A stretch of 55,729 nucleotides of DNA from Bifidobacterium thermophilum DSM 20210 (lineage in GTDB: Bacteria; Actinomycetota; Actinomycetes; Actinomycetales; Bifidobacteriaceae), in contig JDUB01000017.1 in NCBI GenBank assembly GCA_000771265.1, forward strand, positions 1 to 55,729, read 5' to 3'. The position numbers and the translations under genes are program-made. Below the pieces are notes generated by a model. It did no database searches. It worked only from the letters and a program-made list of their open reading frames with translations, and had not been told where the DNA came from. Of this stretch, positions 25,925 to 36,910 are shown piece after piece. Each line of letters opens with the position of its first letter. Within the stretch, counting starts at the first letter, position 1.

Positions 25925-27139
25925 TCAGTTGAAACCGACGACGTGTTCGGCGATGTTGTAGCCGTGCCGGATGATGAATCGCCCGGTCCGCCCGTGCAGG
26001 TTGATTGCGCGCGAGACGAGTTTATGCCGCACATCATGGCCGATTTGCGGTGAAGCGGCATCAATCTCATGCCACAGCTGATCCTTCTGGCGATAATTCT
26101 CGCGGTCGCGCGACAAAATCAGGAAGACGCTGGTCACTACGCTGTTGATCGACAGGAAGTGGATCATATACCGGTACAGTCCGTCCGGCACAGTGCCGCG
26201 TTCGGGTGTCGCCTCGAGCATGAGATGGTTGACGAGTTGCAACTGCCGCACGCGCCGGATCATCACATCGGTCTGCACAGACTGGCCTTCGCGCCCGATG
26301 AAGTAGTGGTAGAACGGCGTATCCAGGTACATGAGCCTGCGCACCCACGGGAACGGCTGATACGAGTAAATGAAATCGACATAGAACGTGTGCTCCGGCA
26401 AAATCATGCCTGATTCGCGCACGACCGAGGTGCGGAAGGTCAGCGCATGCATAATCATGTACTGCGCGATGCCGAAATGCCGCAAATCGTCCCAGCCGAG
26501 CCTACGGTTCGCATCCATGACGTTGCTGAAATGCACGACATGCTTGTTGCGTTTGCCAACTTTGTCATAGACGTAATCGGTGACCAGCAGGTCGATGGGC
26601 TCCCGTTCGAGGCGTTGCGCGCGCAGGGTTTCCATGACTTGGCCGAGTGAAGCCTTGCCGACCCAGTCGTCAGCGTCCACAACCTTGACGTACATGCCGG
26701 CGGCTTCGCGAATGCCGGTATTGACCGCGCCACCGTGCCCCTTGTTCGGCTGGTGGATCGCCCTGACCACGCCCGGATGCGCTGCCTGGAGCCGGTCGGC
26801 GAGCTCTGGAGTCGTGTCGGATGACCCGTCGTCGACGATGAGCACCTCGATATCGCCGGTATCGGGCGTGTCAATCAACGAAGCGACGCAACGCTCGAGA
26901 TACTGCTCCATATTGTATGCGGGTACGACGAACGTCAGTGTTTTGGCGGTCGTGTTGCCGGGTGTGTTGTCAGTCGTGCTGTCCGCCGTGTTGTCGGCCG
27001 TATCGCCTTGTGCGTTCTCCTGCGTATCGACCAGCGTGCGTTCCTGTGGCAGTTTGCCGCCCTCGCCGTGCGTCTGCGGAATCGTTCCTCGTTGAAGATC
27101 AGGCTGAGGCTGCGGCGTGGTGCCCGTAAAATTGGTCAT
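25925..27139 (-). CDS. Family 2 glycosyltransferase
   Basis: A 404-residue GT-A glycosyltransferase. Residues 1-66 are a Thr/Asn/Gln-rich low-complexity leader. The catalytic domain starts at LTFVVPAYNMEQYLERC, then EVLIVDDGSSDTT (nucleotide-binding Asp), NKGHGGAVNTGI and the metal-binding VVDADDWV. The C-terminal half has hydrophobic segments but no clear membrane helices. It probably adds sugars to a cell-surface glycan. ATG 27139 follows AAGGTGG. It is a single gene with no neighbouring polysaccharide cluster. Confidence 0.88.
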   Translation of the reverse strand: MTNFTGTTPQPQPDLQRGTIPQTHGEGGKLPQERTLVDTQENAQGDTADNTADSTTDNTPGNTTAKTLTFVVPAYNMEQYLERCVASLIDTPDTGDIEVLIVDDGSSDTTPELADRLQAAHPGVVRAIHQPNKGHGGAVNTGIREAAGMYVKVVDADDWVGKASLGQVMETLRAQRLEREPIDLLVTDYVYDKVGKRNKHVVHFSNVMDANRRLGWDDLRHFGIAQYMIMHALTFRTSVVRESGMILPEHTFYVDFIYSYQPFPWVRRLMYLDTPFYHYFIGREGQSVQTDVMIRRVRQLQLVNHLMLEATPERGTVPDGLYRYMIHFLSINSVVTSVFLILSRDRENYRQKDQLWHEIDAASPQIGHDVRHKLVSRAINLHGRTGRFIIRHGYNIAEHVVGFN

Positions 27140-27291
27140 TGTTCCACCTTCTGTATGTCCCGTGCAAGGCTATCACGAGGCGGAACGACGCGATGCCGGA
27201 ATTGCCCCATTTGCTGTGAAATCACCATAATTTGCATGATGATTTCACAAAGGCGTTACCGCGAGTTCAGAACGCGGCAAGTTCCCGCGGA

Positions 27292-28140
27292 TTACGCCGC
27301 GTCTTCCGGAGACTTGGGATTCGAGGGGTTTGCGTGGTTTGTATGGTCTGCCGGGGTTGATTCGGCGGTGGCGTCCGCAGCGTCGGAGTCGGTGGTGTCG
27401 GTATCAGCTCCGGCGGCGAAAGAATTACGCTGTTCCTCGCCATCGTCTCGGTCGCGTTTCGCCTTCTGTTCTGCCTTCTGCTCGGCTTTTTCGGCCGCTT
27501 CGCGCGCACGCTTGGCTTTCGACCCCTCGTAGCGCAGTTCCGGCTTCGCTTCAAGACGGGACAGGCCGTGCCAGGCGAGGTTGACGATCAGCGCGGCGAG
27601 CTGTTCCTTGCCGAGCTTGGGTCGGTCCGCCCAATACTGGCCGGTGAATACGGTCATGCCGACGAGCATTTGCGCGTAGTATGGCGCGCTTTTGACGGGA
27701 AGATGCTGGCGTTTGAACCATTCGACGAGGATTTGCTCGACTTTGGAGCTCACGTCGCCGAGCAGCGAGCTGAACGAGCCGGTCGGATCGGTGCTGGGGG
27801 AGTCCCGCACCAGGACTTGGAAGCCTTCGGGATTTTCTTCGATGTAGGTGAGCAGTGCGAGGGCGGCGCGTTCCACGATTTGCCGGGGGTGCGCGTCGGC
27901 GTCATTGAGGGAGCCAATCAGAGCGTCGGTCAGCGCGCGCATCTCACGGTCGACGACGACAGCGTACAAGCCCTCCTTGCCGCCGAAATGCTCATAGACG
28001 ATGGGCTTGCTGACTTTCGCGCTGGCGGCGATTTCCTCGACGCTCACCGCTTCAAACCCTTTGGACGCGAATAGCGACCGCCCGATTTCGATAAGCTGCT
28101 CTCGCCGCTGATACGACGTCATCCTCGAACTACTTGCCAT
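27292..28140 (-). CDS. TetR-family transcriptional regulator
   Basis: A 282-residue regulator. The N-terminal HTH (about residues 8-55) reads RREQLIEIGRSLFASKGFEA, VSVEEIAASAKVSKPIVYEH and FGGKEGLYAVVVDRE, a standard TetR head. The ligand domain runs to about residue 205. The tail is unusual: a Lys/Glu/Arg/Ala-rich helix, then about 50 residues rich in Asp, Thr, Ala and Pro, probably disordered. ATG 28140 is chosen because the frame upstream crosses the 145-bp repeat array and is low complexity; the Shine-Dalgarno is weak. No obvious target gene is divergent from it. Confidence 0.88.
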   Translation of the reverse strand: MASSSRMTSYQRREQLIEIGRSLFASKGFEAVSVEEIAASAKVSKPIVYEHFGGKEGLYAVVVDREMRALTDALIGSLNDADAHPRQIVERAALALLTYIEENPEGFQVLVRDSPSTDPTGSFSSLLGDVSSKVEQILVEWFKRQHLPVKSAPYYAQMLVGMTVFTGQYWADRPKLGKEQLAALIVNLAWHGLSRLEAKPELRYEGSKAKRAREAAEKAEQKAEQKAKRDRDDGEEQRNSFAAGADTDTTDSDAADATAESTPADHTNHANPSNPKSPEDAA

Positions 28141-28297
28141 AGTGCCTAGTTTCTCACTGCTTGTGGATTTCAGCTGTGGGGAGGGGCGGTGGATCGGCGG
28201 TGCCGCCGGGGGCGGATACCTCGTCCCGGGGCGCTGGCGCTCAAATGCACCCAAAGATAGCAAGGTATCTCGAGGTTCCTGTTCGCCCGGCTGCGCA

Positions 28298-29115
28298 GGA
28301 ACCGGCGGATGGACGCGTATTTCGCCGGTGCTGTTGAGATGTGCCTGTATTCGCGGGTTGCTGTGGCTGGGTGGTGTCGGCTTGCCGGAGATGCGTTCCC
28401 ATCTGCCGGTTGCCGGGCACGGGGTGGGCGTGGGGTGCCGCGGGAACCTGCAGATGCGTGCGTATCTCATCCACGCTGTGCAGATGCGTGTTCGTCTGCG
28501 GGTTCCCGCCGTTGCGTCTGTCCGGCATCCCGGACTTGCGTGCCTATCTGTGGGTTGCCGTGCGTGGTGGACTGTGCCGGTGGTGCGGGAACCGGCGGTT
28601 GGATGCGTATCTCGCCGGTGCCGTTGAGATGGGTGCGTATTCGCGGGTTGCTGTGGTTGGGTGGTGTCGGCTTGCCGGAGATGCGTTCCCATCTGCCGGT
28701 TGCCGGGCGTGGGGTGCCGCGGGAACCTGCAGATGCGGGCGTATCCTGTCAGTGTTGTCGGAAGTCCGTGCCCATCCGCGGGTTCCTGTTGGTGTGCGTG
28801 TGCGGCGTCTCGGACTTGTGCGCCTATCCTGCGGTTGCCGGGCGTGGGATGGTGCGGGGCTGGTGTGGGAACCGCGATGTGTGGGCGTATCTCATCCACG
28901 CTGCGCAGATACGTGTTCGTCTGCGGGTTCCTGCGGCTGTGCCCATCCGGCTTCTTGGGTTTGCGTGCCTATCTTGTGGTTGCTAGCCGTGGGGTACTGC
29001 GGGAACCGGCGGTTGTGGGTGTATTTCGTCGGTACTGTGGAGATGCACGCCTATCTGCCAGTTTCTGCGGCTGCGCCCTTTCGGCATCCCGGATTTGCGC
29101 GTCTATCTCCGGGAT
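28298..29115. repeat. Tandem array of about six 145-bp repeats
   Basis: The GCGTAT word following GGAACCGGCGG recurs at 28315, 28460, 28605, 28739, 28885 and 29019, at steps of 145, 145, 134, 146 and 134 bp; the short steps come from an indel of 11-12 bp. Two neighbouring double units (28298-28460, 28588-28738) are over 90% alike. Each unit also holds GCGGGTTCC and GGTTGCCGGG words. The open frames that run through it change frame between copies, so the array is not coding. It fills 28141-29121. Confidence 0.8.
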
Positions 29116-29121
29116 CCTGCG

Positions 29122-29769
29122 TTATCGGCGCTGTCCCCAGCCCTGGCCAAACGGTCCCTGCCCGGGCACAGTCCCCGGCATCGCGCTAATCCCAACACCC
29201 GGCACCACACCAACCCCGTTGCCTGGCCTTACACCAACCGTCACCACTTCGCGCGATTTCACATACGTCACCACCGCGATGACCACATCCACGCAGAACA
29301 GGAAACCGGCAATCGCGAACGCCACGCCTTGCCCGCCTGTCATACGTTTGCACCGCACCCCGGCAATCACCGCTGCAAGTTCATACAGTCCGCTCGTCAC
29401 AATCAGCGTCGCATCGGCGACGAAGCAGAATGCCCACACGGTCAGCGTGATGAACGGTATCTTCAGCGAGAGCACAATCGATACCACGGCCAAGGCGAAC
29501 ACCAGCAGATAGTAGGGGATATGCACCAGTTTGATGATCATCGCATTCCGAGCAAGCGTACGGAATTCCCCGCCGCGGCTGAACCACACGTATACCCCGC
29601 CCACGATGACGGTCGCGACAACCCAACAGATTGAAACCCACGGAATCGCGTCGAGGAATCTGCCGTCCTCGTCCAAGTTCATTTCGGGGAACATTACCAG
29701 CAGCCAGAACAGGTAGGGTTGCGCGGCTTCGAACACGGTCAGTGCGGTGAGCGAATGTTTGGTGTTCAT
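29122..29769 (-). CDS. Membrane protein of unknown function
   Basis: A 215-residue protein with about five hydrophobic helices (residues 18-180): ALTVFEAAQPYLFWLLVMF, WVSICWVVATVIVGGVYVW, IPYYLLVFALAVVSIVLSL, then FCFVADATLIVTSGLYELAA and FAIAGFLFCVDVVIAVVTYV. The last 35 residues are Gly/Val/Pro-rich and end QGPFGQGWGQRR. No known domain recognised. ATG 29769 follows AGGA eight bases upstream. Single gene, divergent from ftsY. Confidence 0.75.
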   Translation of the reverse strand: MNTKHSLTALTVFEAAQPYLFWLLVMFPEMNLDEDGRFLDAIPWVSICWVVATVIVGGVYVWFSRGGEFRTLARNAMIIKLVHIPYYLLVFALAVVSIVLSLKIPFITLTVWAFCFVADATLIVTSGLYELAAVIAGVRCKRMTGGQGVAFAIAGFLFCVDVVIAVVTYVKSREVVTVGVRPGNGVGVVPGVGISAMPGTVPGQGPFGQGWGQRR

Positions 29770-30002
29770 ATCATGTCCTGCCGTCGATGGTCTATATCTC
29801 GCGTCACATGCGGCTGTGCGGATACGGGAGCCGACGAAACGCAGCAGCATGGAAATACAGCGATGCGGAATACAACGATGTGCCTTCCGCTTAACCCAGT
29901 GTATCAAGGCGAGTCGAAGACGTTGTGCCGGGTGGGATCGGCGGGTGGGGGCGACGGATGCGTCCAGTCCGGTCTGTCCCTTGAAAACCATAGGCTGGGG
30001 GT

Positions 30003-31313
30003 ATGGATACTCAACAGATTATCGCGATTGTTGTGGTGGCGGTTATCGCCATCGCGCTGATTGTCGCCGGCGTGCTTGCTGACCGTTCGCGCAAGAAGCG
30101 CATCGATGCGGCGGAGCAGGCTCGTGAAGACCGTGAGGCCGCGGCGAAAGCGGCCGCCGACAAGGCGATTGCGGCGAAACAGGCTGCCGGTTCCGAAGCC
30201 GGATCCGCCGCCGGGACTGCATCGACGCCGTCCGACCAGAAGTCGGGAGCTGAATCGGCTGAATCGATGAAACAAGCCGAATCAGCGCAATCAGCGGCTT
30301 CGTCAACCGAATCCGCCGGTTCGGCCCAATCCGCCCAACCCGAGAGCCAGACCTCTCAGACCGCTGAATCCCAGCCGCAAACGCCGGAATCCGCGACCTC
30401 CCGCATGACCCGTCTGAAGGCGCGCTTGGCGAACAGTGCGAACCCCTTCGGCAAGGCCCTGTTCAACATTCTTGCCAAGGACCACCTGTCCGAGGCTGAT
30501 TGGGAGGATGTCGAGGACACGCTGCTCATGGCCGATGTCGGCGCGGACGCTTCCGAGCAGCTGGTCGATGAACTGCGCAACGACGCCCGCATCACCGGCA
30601 CGCATGACCCCGCCCAAGTGCGCGAGGCCTTGCGTTCCAAGCTGCTTGCGATGGTCGGCACGGATACCGACCGTCGCCTGAACGCTGACAAGCCCGAAGC
30701 GCACAAGCCGAGCGTCATCATCATGGTCGGTGTCAACGGCACCGGCAAGACCACGACCGCGGGCAAGCTCGCGCGCCTGTTCGTCGCCGACGGCAAGAGC
30801 GTGATGCTCGGCGCGGCGGATACCTTCCGCGCGGCGGCGGCCGACCAGCTGGAAACCTGGGGCGCAAAGGTCAATGTGCCGGTCGTGCGTTCCGACAAGG
30901 ATGGCGCCGACCCGGCATCCGTCGCGTTCGAGGCATCGCAGCGCGCGAAGAACGAGAACGCCGACGTGCTGATCATCGATACCGCGGGCCGCCTGCAGAA
31001 CAAGGCGAACCTCATGGATGAGCTCGGCAAGATCCGCCGCGTCACCGAAAAGAACTTGCCGGTCGATGAGGTGCTGCTCGTCCTTGACGCGACTACCGGC
31101 CAGAACGGCATGGAACAGGCGAAGGTATTCGCCCAGGCAATCGGCATCACCGGTGTCGTGCTGTCCAAGCTGGACGGTTCCGCGAAGGGCGGCATCGTGA
31201 TTTCCGTGCAGAAGGAGCTTGGCGTGCCTGTCAAGCTGGTCGGTCTGGGTGAAGGCCCGGACGATCTGGCGCCGTTCGACCCGGAAGGTTTCGTCGACGG
31301 CATTCTCGCCTGA
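30003..31313 (+). CDS. ftsY: FtsY, signal recognition particle receptor
   Basis: A 436-residue SRP receptor GTPase at the membrane; it docks SRP-ribosome complexes to the translocon. Residues 5-25 are a membrane helix. Residues 30-130 are a charged, then Ser/Glu/Gln-rich linker (the A domain). The NG domain follows: GVNGTGKTTTAGKLAR (G1, about residue 244), GAADTFRAAAADQL (G2), DTAGRLQNKANLMDEL (G3) and SKLDGSAKGG (G4), ending GEGPDDLAPFDPEGFVDGIL. Length fits actinobacterial FtsY with an N-terminal anchor. ffh is not adjacent. A 12-bp-arm hairpin follows the stop. Confidence 0.97.
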   Translation: MDTQQIIAIVVVAVIAIALIVAGVLADRSRKKRIDAAEQAREDREAAAKAAADKAIAAKQAAGSEAGSAAGTASTPSDQKSGAESAESMKQAESAQSAASSTESAGSAQSAQPESQTSQTAESQPQTPESATSRMTRLKARLANSANPFGKALFNILAKDHLSEADWEDVEDTLLMADVGADASEQLVDELRNDARITGTHDPAQVREALRSKLLAMVGTDTDRRLNADKPEAHKPSVIIMVGVNGTGKTTTAGKLARLFVADGKSVMLGAADTFRAAAADQLETWGAKVNVPVVRSDKDGADPASVAFEASQRAKNENADVLIIDTAGRLQNKANLMDELGKIRRVTEKNLPVDEVLLVLDATTGQNGMEQAKVFAQAIGITGVVLSKLDGSAKGGIVISVQKELGVPVKLVGLGEGPDDLAPFDPEGFVDGILA

Positions 31314-31321
31314 ATGCAACG

Positions 31322-31362
31322 TTCAGCGCCGCCGCATACAGTGACGTTCCGGCGGCGCTGAA
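31322..31362 (+). terminator. Hairpin after ftsY
   Basis: TTCAGCGCCGCC and its exact complement, 17-nt loop, starting 9 bp after the ftsY stop. Only a short pyrimidine-rich run follows. The rest of 31314-31728 has no gene I can support. Confidence 0.55.
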
Positions 31363-31728
31363 TCCGTCTCAAGCGCCCGCCTGCGCCCATTGGTCTTGAT
31401 GATGATGGGCGCGGTGTCGACCCATCGGTCTTCTGACGTTGGGCGCGGTGCCGAGGTATGTGCTGCGATCCCGCAGTATCTTGCATATCTGTAGTACGTT
31501 GCGGAACATATCGTTGCTACGAGGGTTCGCGGCCGATCAAACCGGCGAGTACAGACAGCGGATTTCCCATGGTTCTCTTGCGGTATTGACGCTCAGCGAA
31601 CCCTGATAAGCGAGTTGCTTTCCGGCATGTACTACAGATAGCGCGGATACACCCGCCGAATCTCGATTCAGGGCCCCATATCATCGGCTGGCCACGCCGG
31701 CAATGGAATCCGGACGGGTCATAACATG

Positions 31729-33009
31729 TCAGGCGACTGGTGCAGCCATCCCGACCGCGCTGGTGCCTGTCGTCTGCGCATCAATGATGTCCGCAGTCGC
31801 GCTGTCCGCCTCGATGGCGGCTTCTGCCTTCGCGCCCCCAGCCTCAGCCGCATCATCGCGCGCCGGAGCCCCGCGCAACGCAGCCTTCAGGAACAGCGGC
31901 GCGATGAGCGTCACCAGCGAAATCGTGAAAATAATCGTCGAATAGTAGTCGTCCGACAGAATATGCTGCGAGAAGCCGATTTGCGCGGTGATCAGCGCCA
32001 TTTCACCACGCGGAATCATCCCCGTGCCGATGACGATGGAGCTGCGCCCGTTGAACCCGGCCATCCGAGCGCCCAGCCCGCAGCCGACAATCTTCGTGAT
32101 GACACCCAGCACGGTCATCACCACAATGAACCACACCAGATGCATGTCATGCACGGCCTCGGTGTTCAAACCGATGCTCACAAAGAACAGCGGCACGAAG
32201 AAGCAGTCGCCAATCGGCTCGATATCTCGATCCACCTGCTCACGGTAGTCGCTGCGGCTCACGGCGATGCCCGCGAAGAACGCGCCCACCGCGTAGCTCA
32301 GCCCCACCAGTTCCGAGCACCAGGCCATCGCCAGGCAGATGATTGTCGCCATGATCGCAATGCCGCTCGGCGCTTTGAGCAGCGCGGCGAAGGTCATCAG
32401 CCACGGCGCCACCCACAGCACCACCACGACGGTCAGCGCGAAGAACGCGACCTGCTTGAGCGCAATCAATCCGAGCTGCTGGAACGACACGCTGCCCGTG
32501 CTGATCAGCGTGCTCATGACACTGAGCAGAATCACGCCGATCACATCATCCGCGACGGCCGCGCCCAGAATCGACGCGCCTTCCTTCGTGTCAAGACGCC
32601 CTGCCTCCTTCAAAACCGCCACCGAAATCGACACGGATGTCGCGGAGAACACGACGCCAATGAACAGGGATGACATGAGGTCGAACCCGAACACCATGCT
32701 CACCCCGCCCATGATGAGCACCGGCGCGACCACGCCCATGCACGCCACAATGAGCGCCGCCTTGGAATAGCGTTTCAGCAACCCAAGATCGCAGCCCACC
32801 CCGCCGAGGAACATGAGCACGATAATGCCGATATTGCTGAACAATTCCGTCGAACTGCTCGGGTGCATCAACCCCAGGACGGTCGGCCCGAACACGATGC
32901 CCACTACGATTTGGCCGACGACTTCAGGCAGCCCGGTTTTTCGGCAAATCGCGCCGGACAGCATGGTCAGAACCAGGATTGCGCACAATGTCGCGACGAA
33001 TACCGCCAT
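31729..33009 (-). CDS. CPA2-family cation/proton antiporter (Kef/NapA type)
   Basis: A 426-residue transporter with about 12 hydrophobic segments. LPEVVGQIVVGIVFGPTVLG is the typical start of the Na+/H+ exchanger domain; SATSVSISVAVLKEAG and AAVADDVIGVILL place the paired acidic residues (Asp-Asp) of electrogenic CPA2 antiporters; GTGMIPRGEMALI is the conserved late helix. The C-terminus is an Ala/Glu/Asp-rich tail without a TrkA/RCK domain. It exports Na+ or K+ in exchange for protons; which ion is not clear. ATG 33009 follows GAGAAGG. Confidence 0.9.
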   Translation of the reverse strand: MAVFVATLCAILVLTMLSGAICRKTGLPEVVGQIVVGIVFGPTVLGLMHPSSSTELFSNIGIIVLMFLGGVGCDLGLLKRYSKAALIVACMGVVAPVLIMGGVSMVFGFDLMSSLFIGVVFSATSVSISVAVLKEAGRLDTKEGASILGAAVADDVIGVILLSVMSTLISTGSVSFQQLGLIALKQVAFFALTVVVVLWVAPWLMTFAALLKAPSGIAIMATIICLAMAWCSELVGLSYAVGAFFAGIAVSRSDYREQVDRDIEPIGDCFFVPLFFVSIGLNTEAVHDMHLVWFIVVMTVLGVITKIVGCGLGARMAGFNGRSSIVIGTGMIPRGEMALITAQIGFSQHILSDDYYSTIIFTISLVTLIAPLFLKAALRGAPARDDAAEAGGAKAEAAIEADSATADIIDAQTTGTSAVGMAAPVA

Positions 33010-33166
33010 CTCGGAACCTTCTCTCTTCGGTAGTTGGACATTTCGGGCATTGGCATCCAAGTGTTTCCGCACGACTGCGCGAGACGCAAGACGCGGGGAA
33101 ACCAGATGGTTCGATGCCATGTGCCGGATATATAGGAATCACTGTAATCTCGCCGCGGTATCGCCT

Positions 33167-33202
33167 GTTACTTCCGTGCAATCTACGTGACCTGCTTGTA
33201 AC
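33167..33202 (+). promoter_or_regulatory. GlnR-like half-sites upstream of amtB1
   Basis: GTTAC-n6-GCAAT-n4-GTGAC-n6-GTAAC, half-site starts at 33167, 33178, 33187 and 33198 (steps of 11, 9, 11). The actinobacterial GlnR pattern is GTnAC-n6-GnAAC. Located 200-235 bp before the amtB1 start. Rest of 33010-33402 is non-coding; it has four CCGTCCGG / CGTCCGG words near 33298-33345. Confidence 0.5.
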
Positions 33203-33402
33203 AAGGCTTGCGCTCCCCGGAAATCCGCCTGTTTAGCATGGTTGCCAGAATCCGGGACAACAAGAGACGGGTTGAGGTCAGTCCTTTGGCATAGCGTCCG
33301 GGCACCGTCCGGACAACGCGTCCGGGCCTGGCGTCCGGACACCGTGTCCGCGTCTTTCGGATTCAGACGGCCATCCATAAGAGAGGAAAGGAAGTGGGTG
33401 CC

Positions 33403-34752
33403 ATGTCATCGACCAATGTCATTTGGACATTGCTTGCCGCGACGCTGGTGTTCATGATGCAAGCCGGCTTCGCGATGCTGGAGACAGGCTTCACGCGAGC
33501 GAAGAACGCCGGCAATATCGCCATGAAGAACCTGATGGACTACTGCATCGGCACGGTGTTGTTCTGGATTTTCGGCTTCGGCATCATGTTCGGCCCGTCC
33601 ATCGGCGGCATCATCGGCAAGCCTGATTTCTTCGTGACAAGCAGCTACCAGTACAACCAATACGTTCCGACGATGGTGTACCTGATGTTCCAGACCGTGT
33701 TCTGCGCGACATCCGCGACCATCGTCTCCGGCGCCATGGCGGAACGCACGAAGTTCTCCGCCTACCTGATTTACAGCGCTTTGATTTCCGCGATCGTCTA
33801 CCCGATTTCCGGCCACTGGTGCTGGAATTCGGATGGCTGGCTCGCACAGCTCGGCTTCCATGATTTCGCCGGTTCGACCGTCGTGCACATGGTCGGCGGT
33901 ATTTCCGCGCTGATCGGCGCGATTTTCCTTGGTCCGCGTATCGGCAAGTTCGACAAGAACGGCAAGGCGCGCGCCATCCCGGGCCACAGCATCACCCTGG
34001 CGATGCTCGGCATCTTCCTGCTGTGGATCGGCTGGTTCGGCTTCAATCCGGGCTCCACGATCACCGCTGACGGCAAGGACACGTGGGTGGAGATGGGCAG
34101 CATCTTCATCACCACGAACCTTGCGGCCGCTGTCGGCGCGCTCACCGCGATGTTCCTCGCTTGGAAGAAGTACGGCAAGCCTGATGTCGGTCTGACCATC
34201 AACGGCGCGCTCGCCGGACTGATCGGCATCACCGCGGGCTGCGATGTGGTCAGCCCGGTCGGTGCCTTCTTCATCGGCCTGATTTGCGCGTTCATCTACG
34301 TGTATGCTGCGTCCATTGTTGAAAACAAGTTCAAGATTGATGATCCGGTCGGCGCGTTCGCCGCTCATGGTTGCTGCGGCGCCGGCGGCACTCTGCTGGT
34401 CGGCCTGTTCGCCAAGGACGGCGGCCTGTTCTACGGCGGCGGCTTGAAGCTGCTGGGCGTCGAACTGCTCGGTGTGGTCGCGGTCGCGGCATGGACCACG
34501 GTCACGATGATCATCATCTTCTGGGTCATCAAGCACACCATCGGGCTGCGCGTCTCCGCCAAGGAGGAGCTGTCCGGCCTTGATCTGCCTGAACACGGCC
34601 TGGTCGCCGCCTACGCTGATTTCGAGCCGAGCGTGCTCACCAAGAGCGAGGACGCCTATGAGGCCCGTATCGCCCGCGAAGCTGAAGCCGAGGCCGCTGG
34701 TGCCGCTGGTGCCGCTGGCGCACCGGCGAAGGAGGTCGCCGCCGCCAAGTAG
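33403..34752 (+). CDS. amtB: Ammonium transporter AmtB (first copy)
   Basis: A 449-residue Amt/Rh channel with 11 membrane helices. Signatures: FMMQAGFAMLETGFTRAKNA, the periplasmic gate and the twin-His pore motif HMVGG (first His) with FAAHGCCGAGG (second His), and FNPGSTITADGKDTW. The tail after residue 405 is charged and ends in an Ala/Gly-rich repeat. ATG 33403 follows GGAAAGGAAG; an in-frame GTG nine bases upstream is possible. It has its own upstream region with GlnR-like sites and is followed 294 bp later by a second amtB. Confidence 0.95.
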   Translation: MSSTNVIWTLLAATLVFMMQAGFAMLETGFTRAKNAGNIAMKNLMDYCIGTVLFWIFGFGIMFGPSIGGIIGKPDFFVTSSYQYNQYVPTMVYLMFQTVFCATSATIVSGAMAERTKFSAYLIYSALISAIVYPISGHWCWNSDGWLAQLGFHDFAGSTVVHMVGGISALIGAIFLGPRIGKFDKNGKARAIPGHSITLAMLGIFLLWIGWFGFNPGSTITADGKDTWVEMGSIFITTNLAAAVGALTAMFLAWKKYGKPDVGLTINGALAGLIGITAGCDVVSPVGAFFIGLICAFIYVYAASIVENKFKIDDPVGAFAAHGCCGAGGTLLVGLFAKDGGLFYGGGLKLLGVELLGVVAVAAWTTVTMIIIFWVIKHTIGLRVSAKEELSGLDLPEHGLVAAYADFEPSVLTKSEDAYEARIAREAEAEAAGAAGAAGAPAKEVAAAK

Positions 34753-34901
34753 CAAAACAGGCACGTCCTGTGGCCCGCCACCTGTGGCACGCCGTTGGAC
34801 AATGCCCACAATGTGGTCATCAAACTCGGCAGGGATTCCTGTCCATGGTTCCCCGCGAAGCGCGGAATTCGGGACAAGTCGCGGATAATTGTACAAGCGC
34901 T

Positions 34902-34937
34902 GTAACGTTGGCGTAACATTCCGTAACGTTTCGAAAA
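34902..34937 (+). promoter_or_regulatory. GlnR-like half-sites upstream of amtB2-glnK
   Basis: GTAAC-n6-GTAAC-n5-GTAAC-n5-GAAAA at 34902, 34913, 34923 and 34933. Half-sites on one helix face every 10-11 bp fit the actinobacterial GlnR operator (GTnAC-n6-GAAAC repeated). It lies 110-145 bp before the amtB2 start. Nitrogen control of the operon is the natural reading. Confidence 0.6.
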
Positions 34938-35046
34938 CCCGGCGGGCGTTCCATAACCGTGTCAGTTCCCACATGGGGATTACAAGTGAGTGGTTCGCTC
35001 GCCCGCCCGCCTCGTCCAAGGCGGGCGCCGGAGAGGGAGGTAATGT

Positions 35047-36670
<1,624 letters not shown>

Positions 36671-36742
36671 AAGCTCCCGTCCCCGGTGTCGCGGTTTCGT
36701 CTGTTTGCCGTGGCGCTGACGGTCGGGTATTGATAAGACAGG

Positions 36743-36777
36743 TCCCCGCACGTGCTGGCGCAGTGCGGGGATTCTTT
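36743..36777 (+). terminator. Intrinsic terminator of amtB2-glnK
   Basis: TCCCCGCAC, 11-nt loop, GTGCGGGGA, then TTCTTT. Nine-base-pair GC-rich stem and T-tract, 73 bp after the glnK stop. It separates the operon from glnD. Confidence 0.8.
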
Positions 36778-36910
36778 ATACGCCCGTATCTAGGTTCAAG
36801 CGGACTGTTGGCGGGCGGCGCGCCAGCGCATTCGTCACCCGTGTGGGGTGGGCCGCGTCTGATGCGCGGTCCGCCCAAATCGCGCGGAATATGGCTCGCT
36901 TGGAGGGAAT

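Noticed and set aside
28141..28899. N-terminal extension of the TetR regulator through the 145-bp array
   Set aside because: The minus frame is open, but repeat copies are translated in different frames, the product is Pro/His/Arg/Thr-rich without a fold, and the TetR domain starts normally at 28140.
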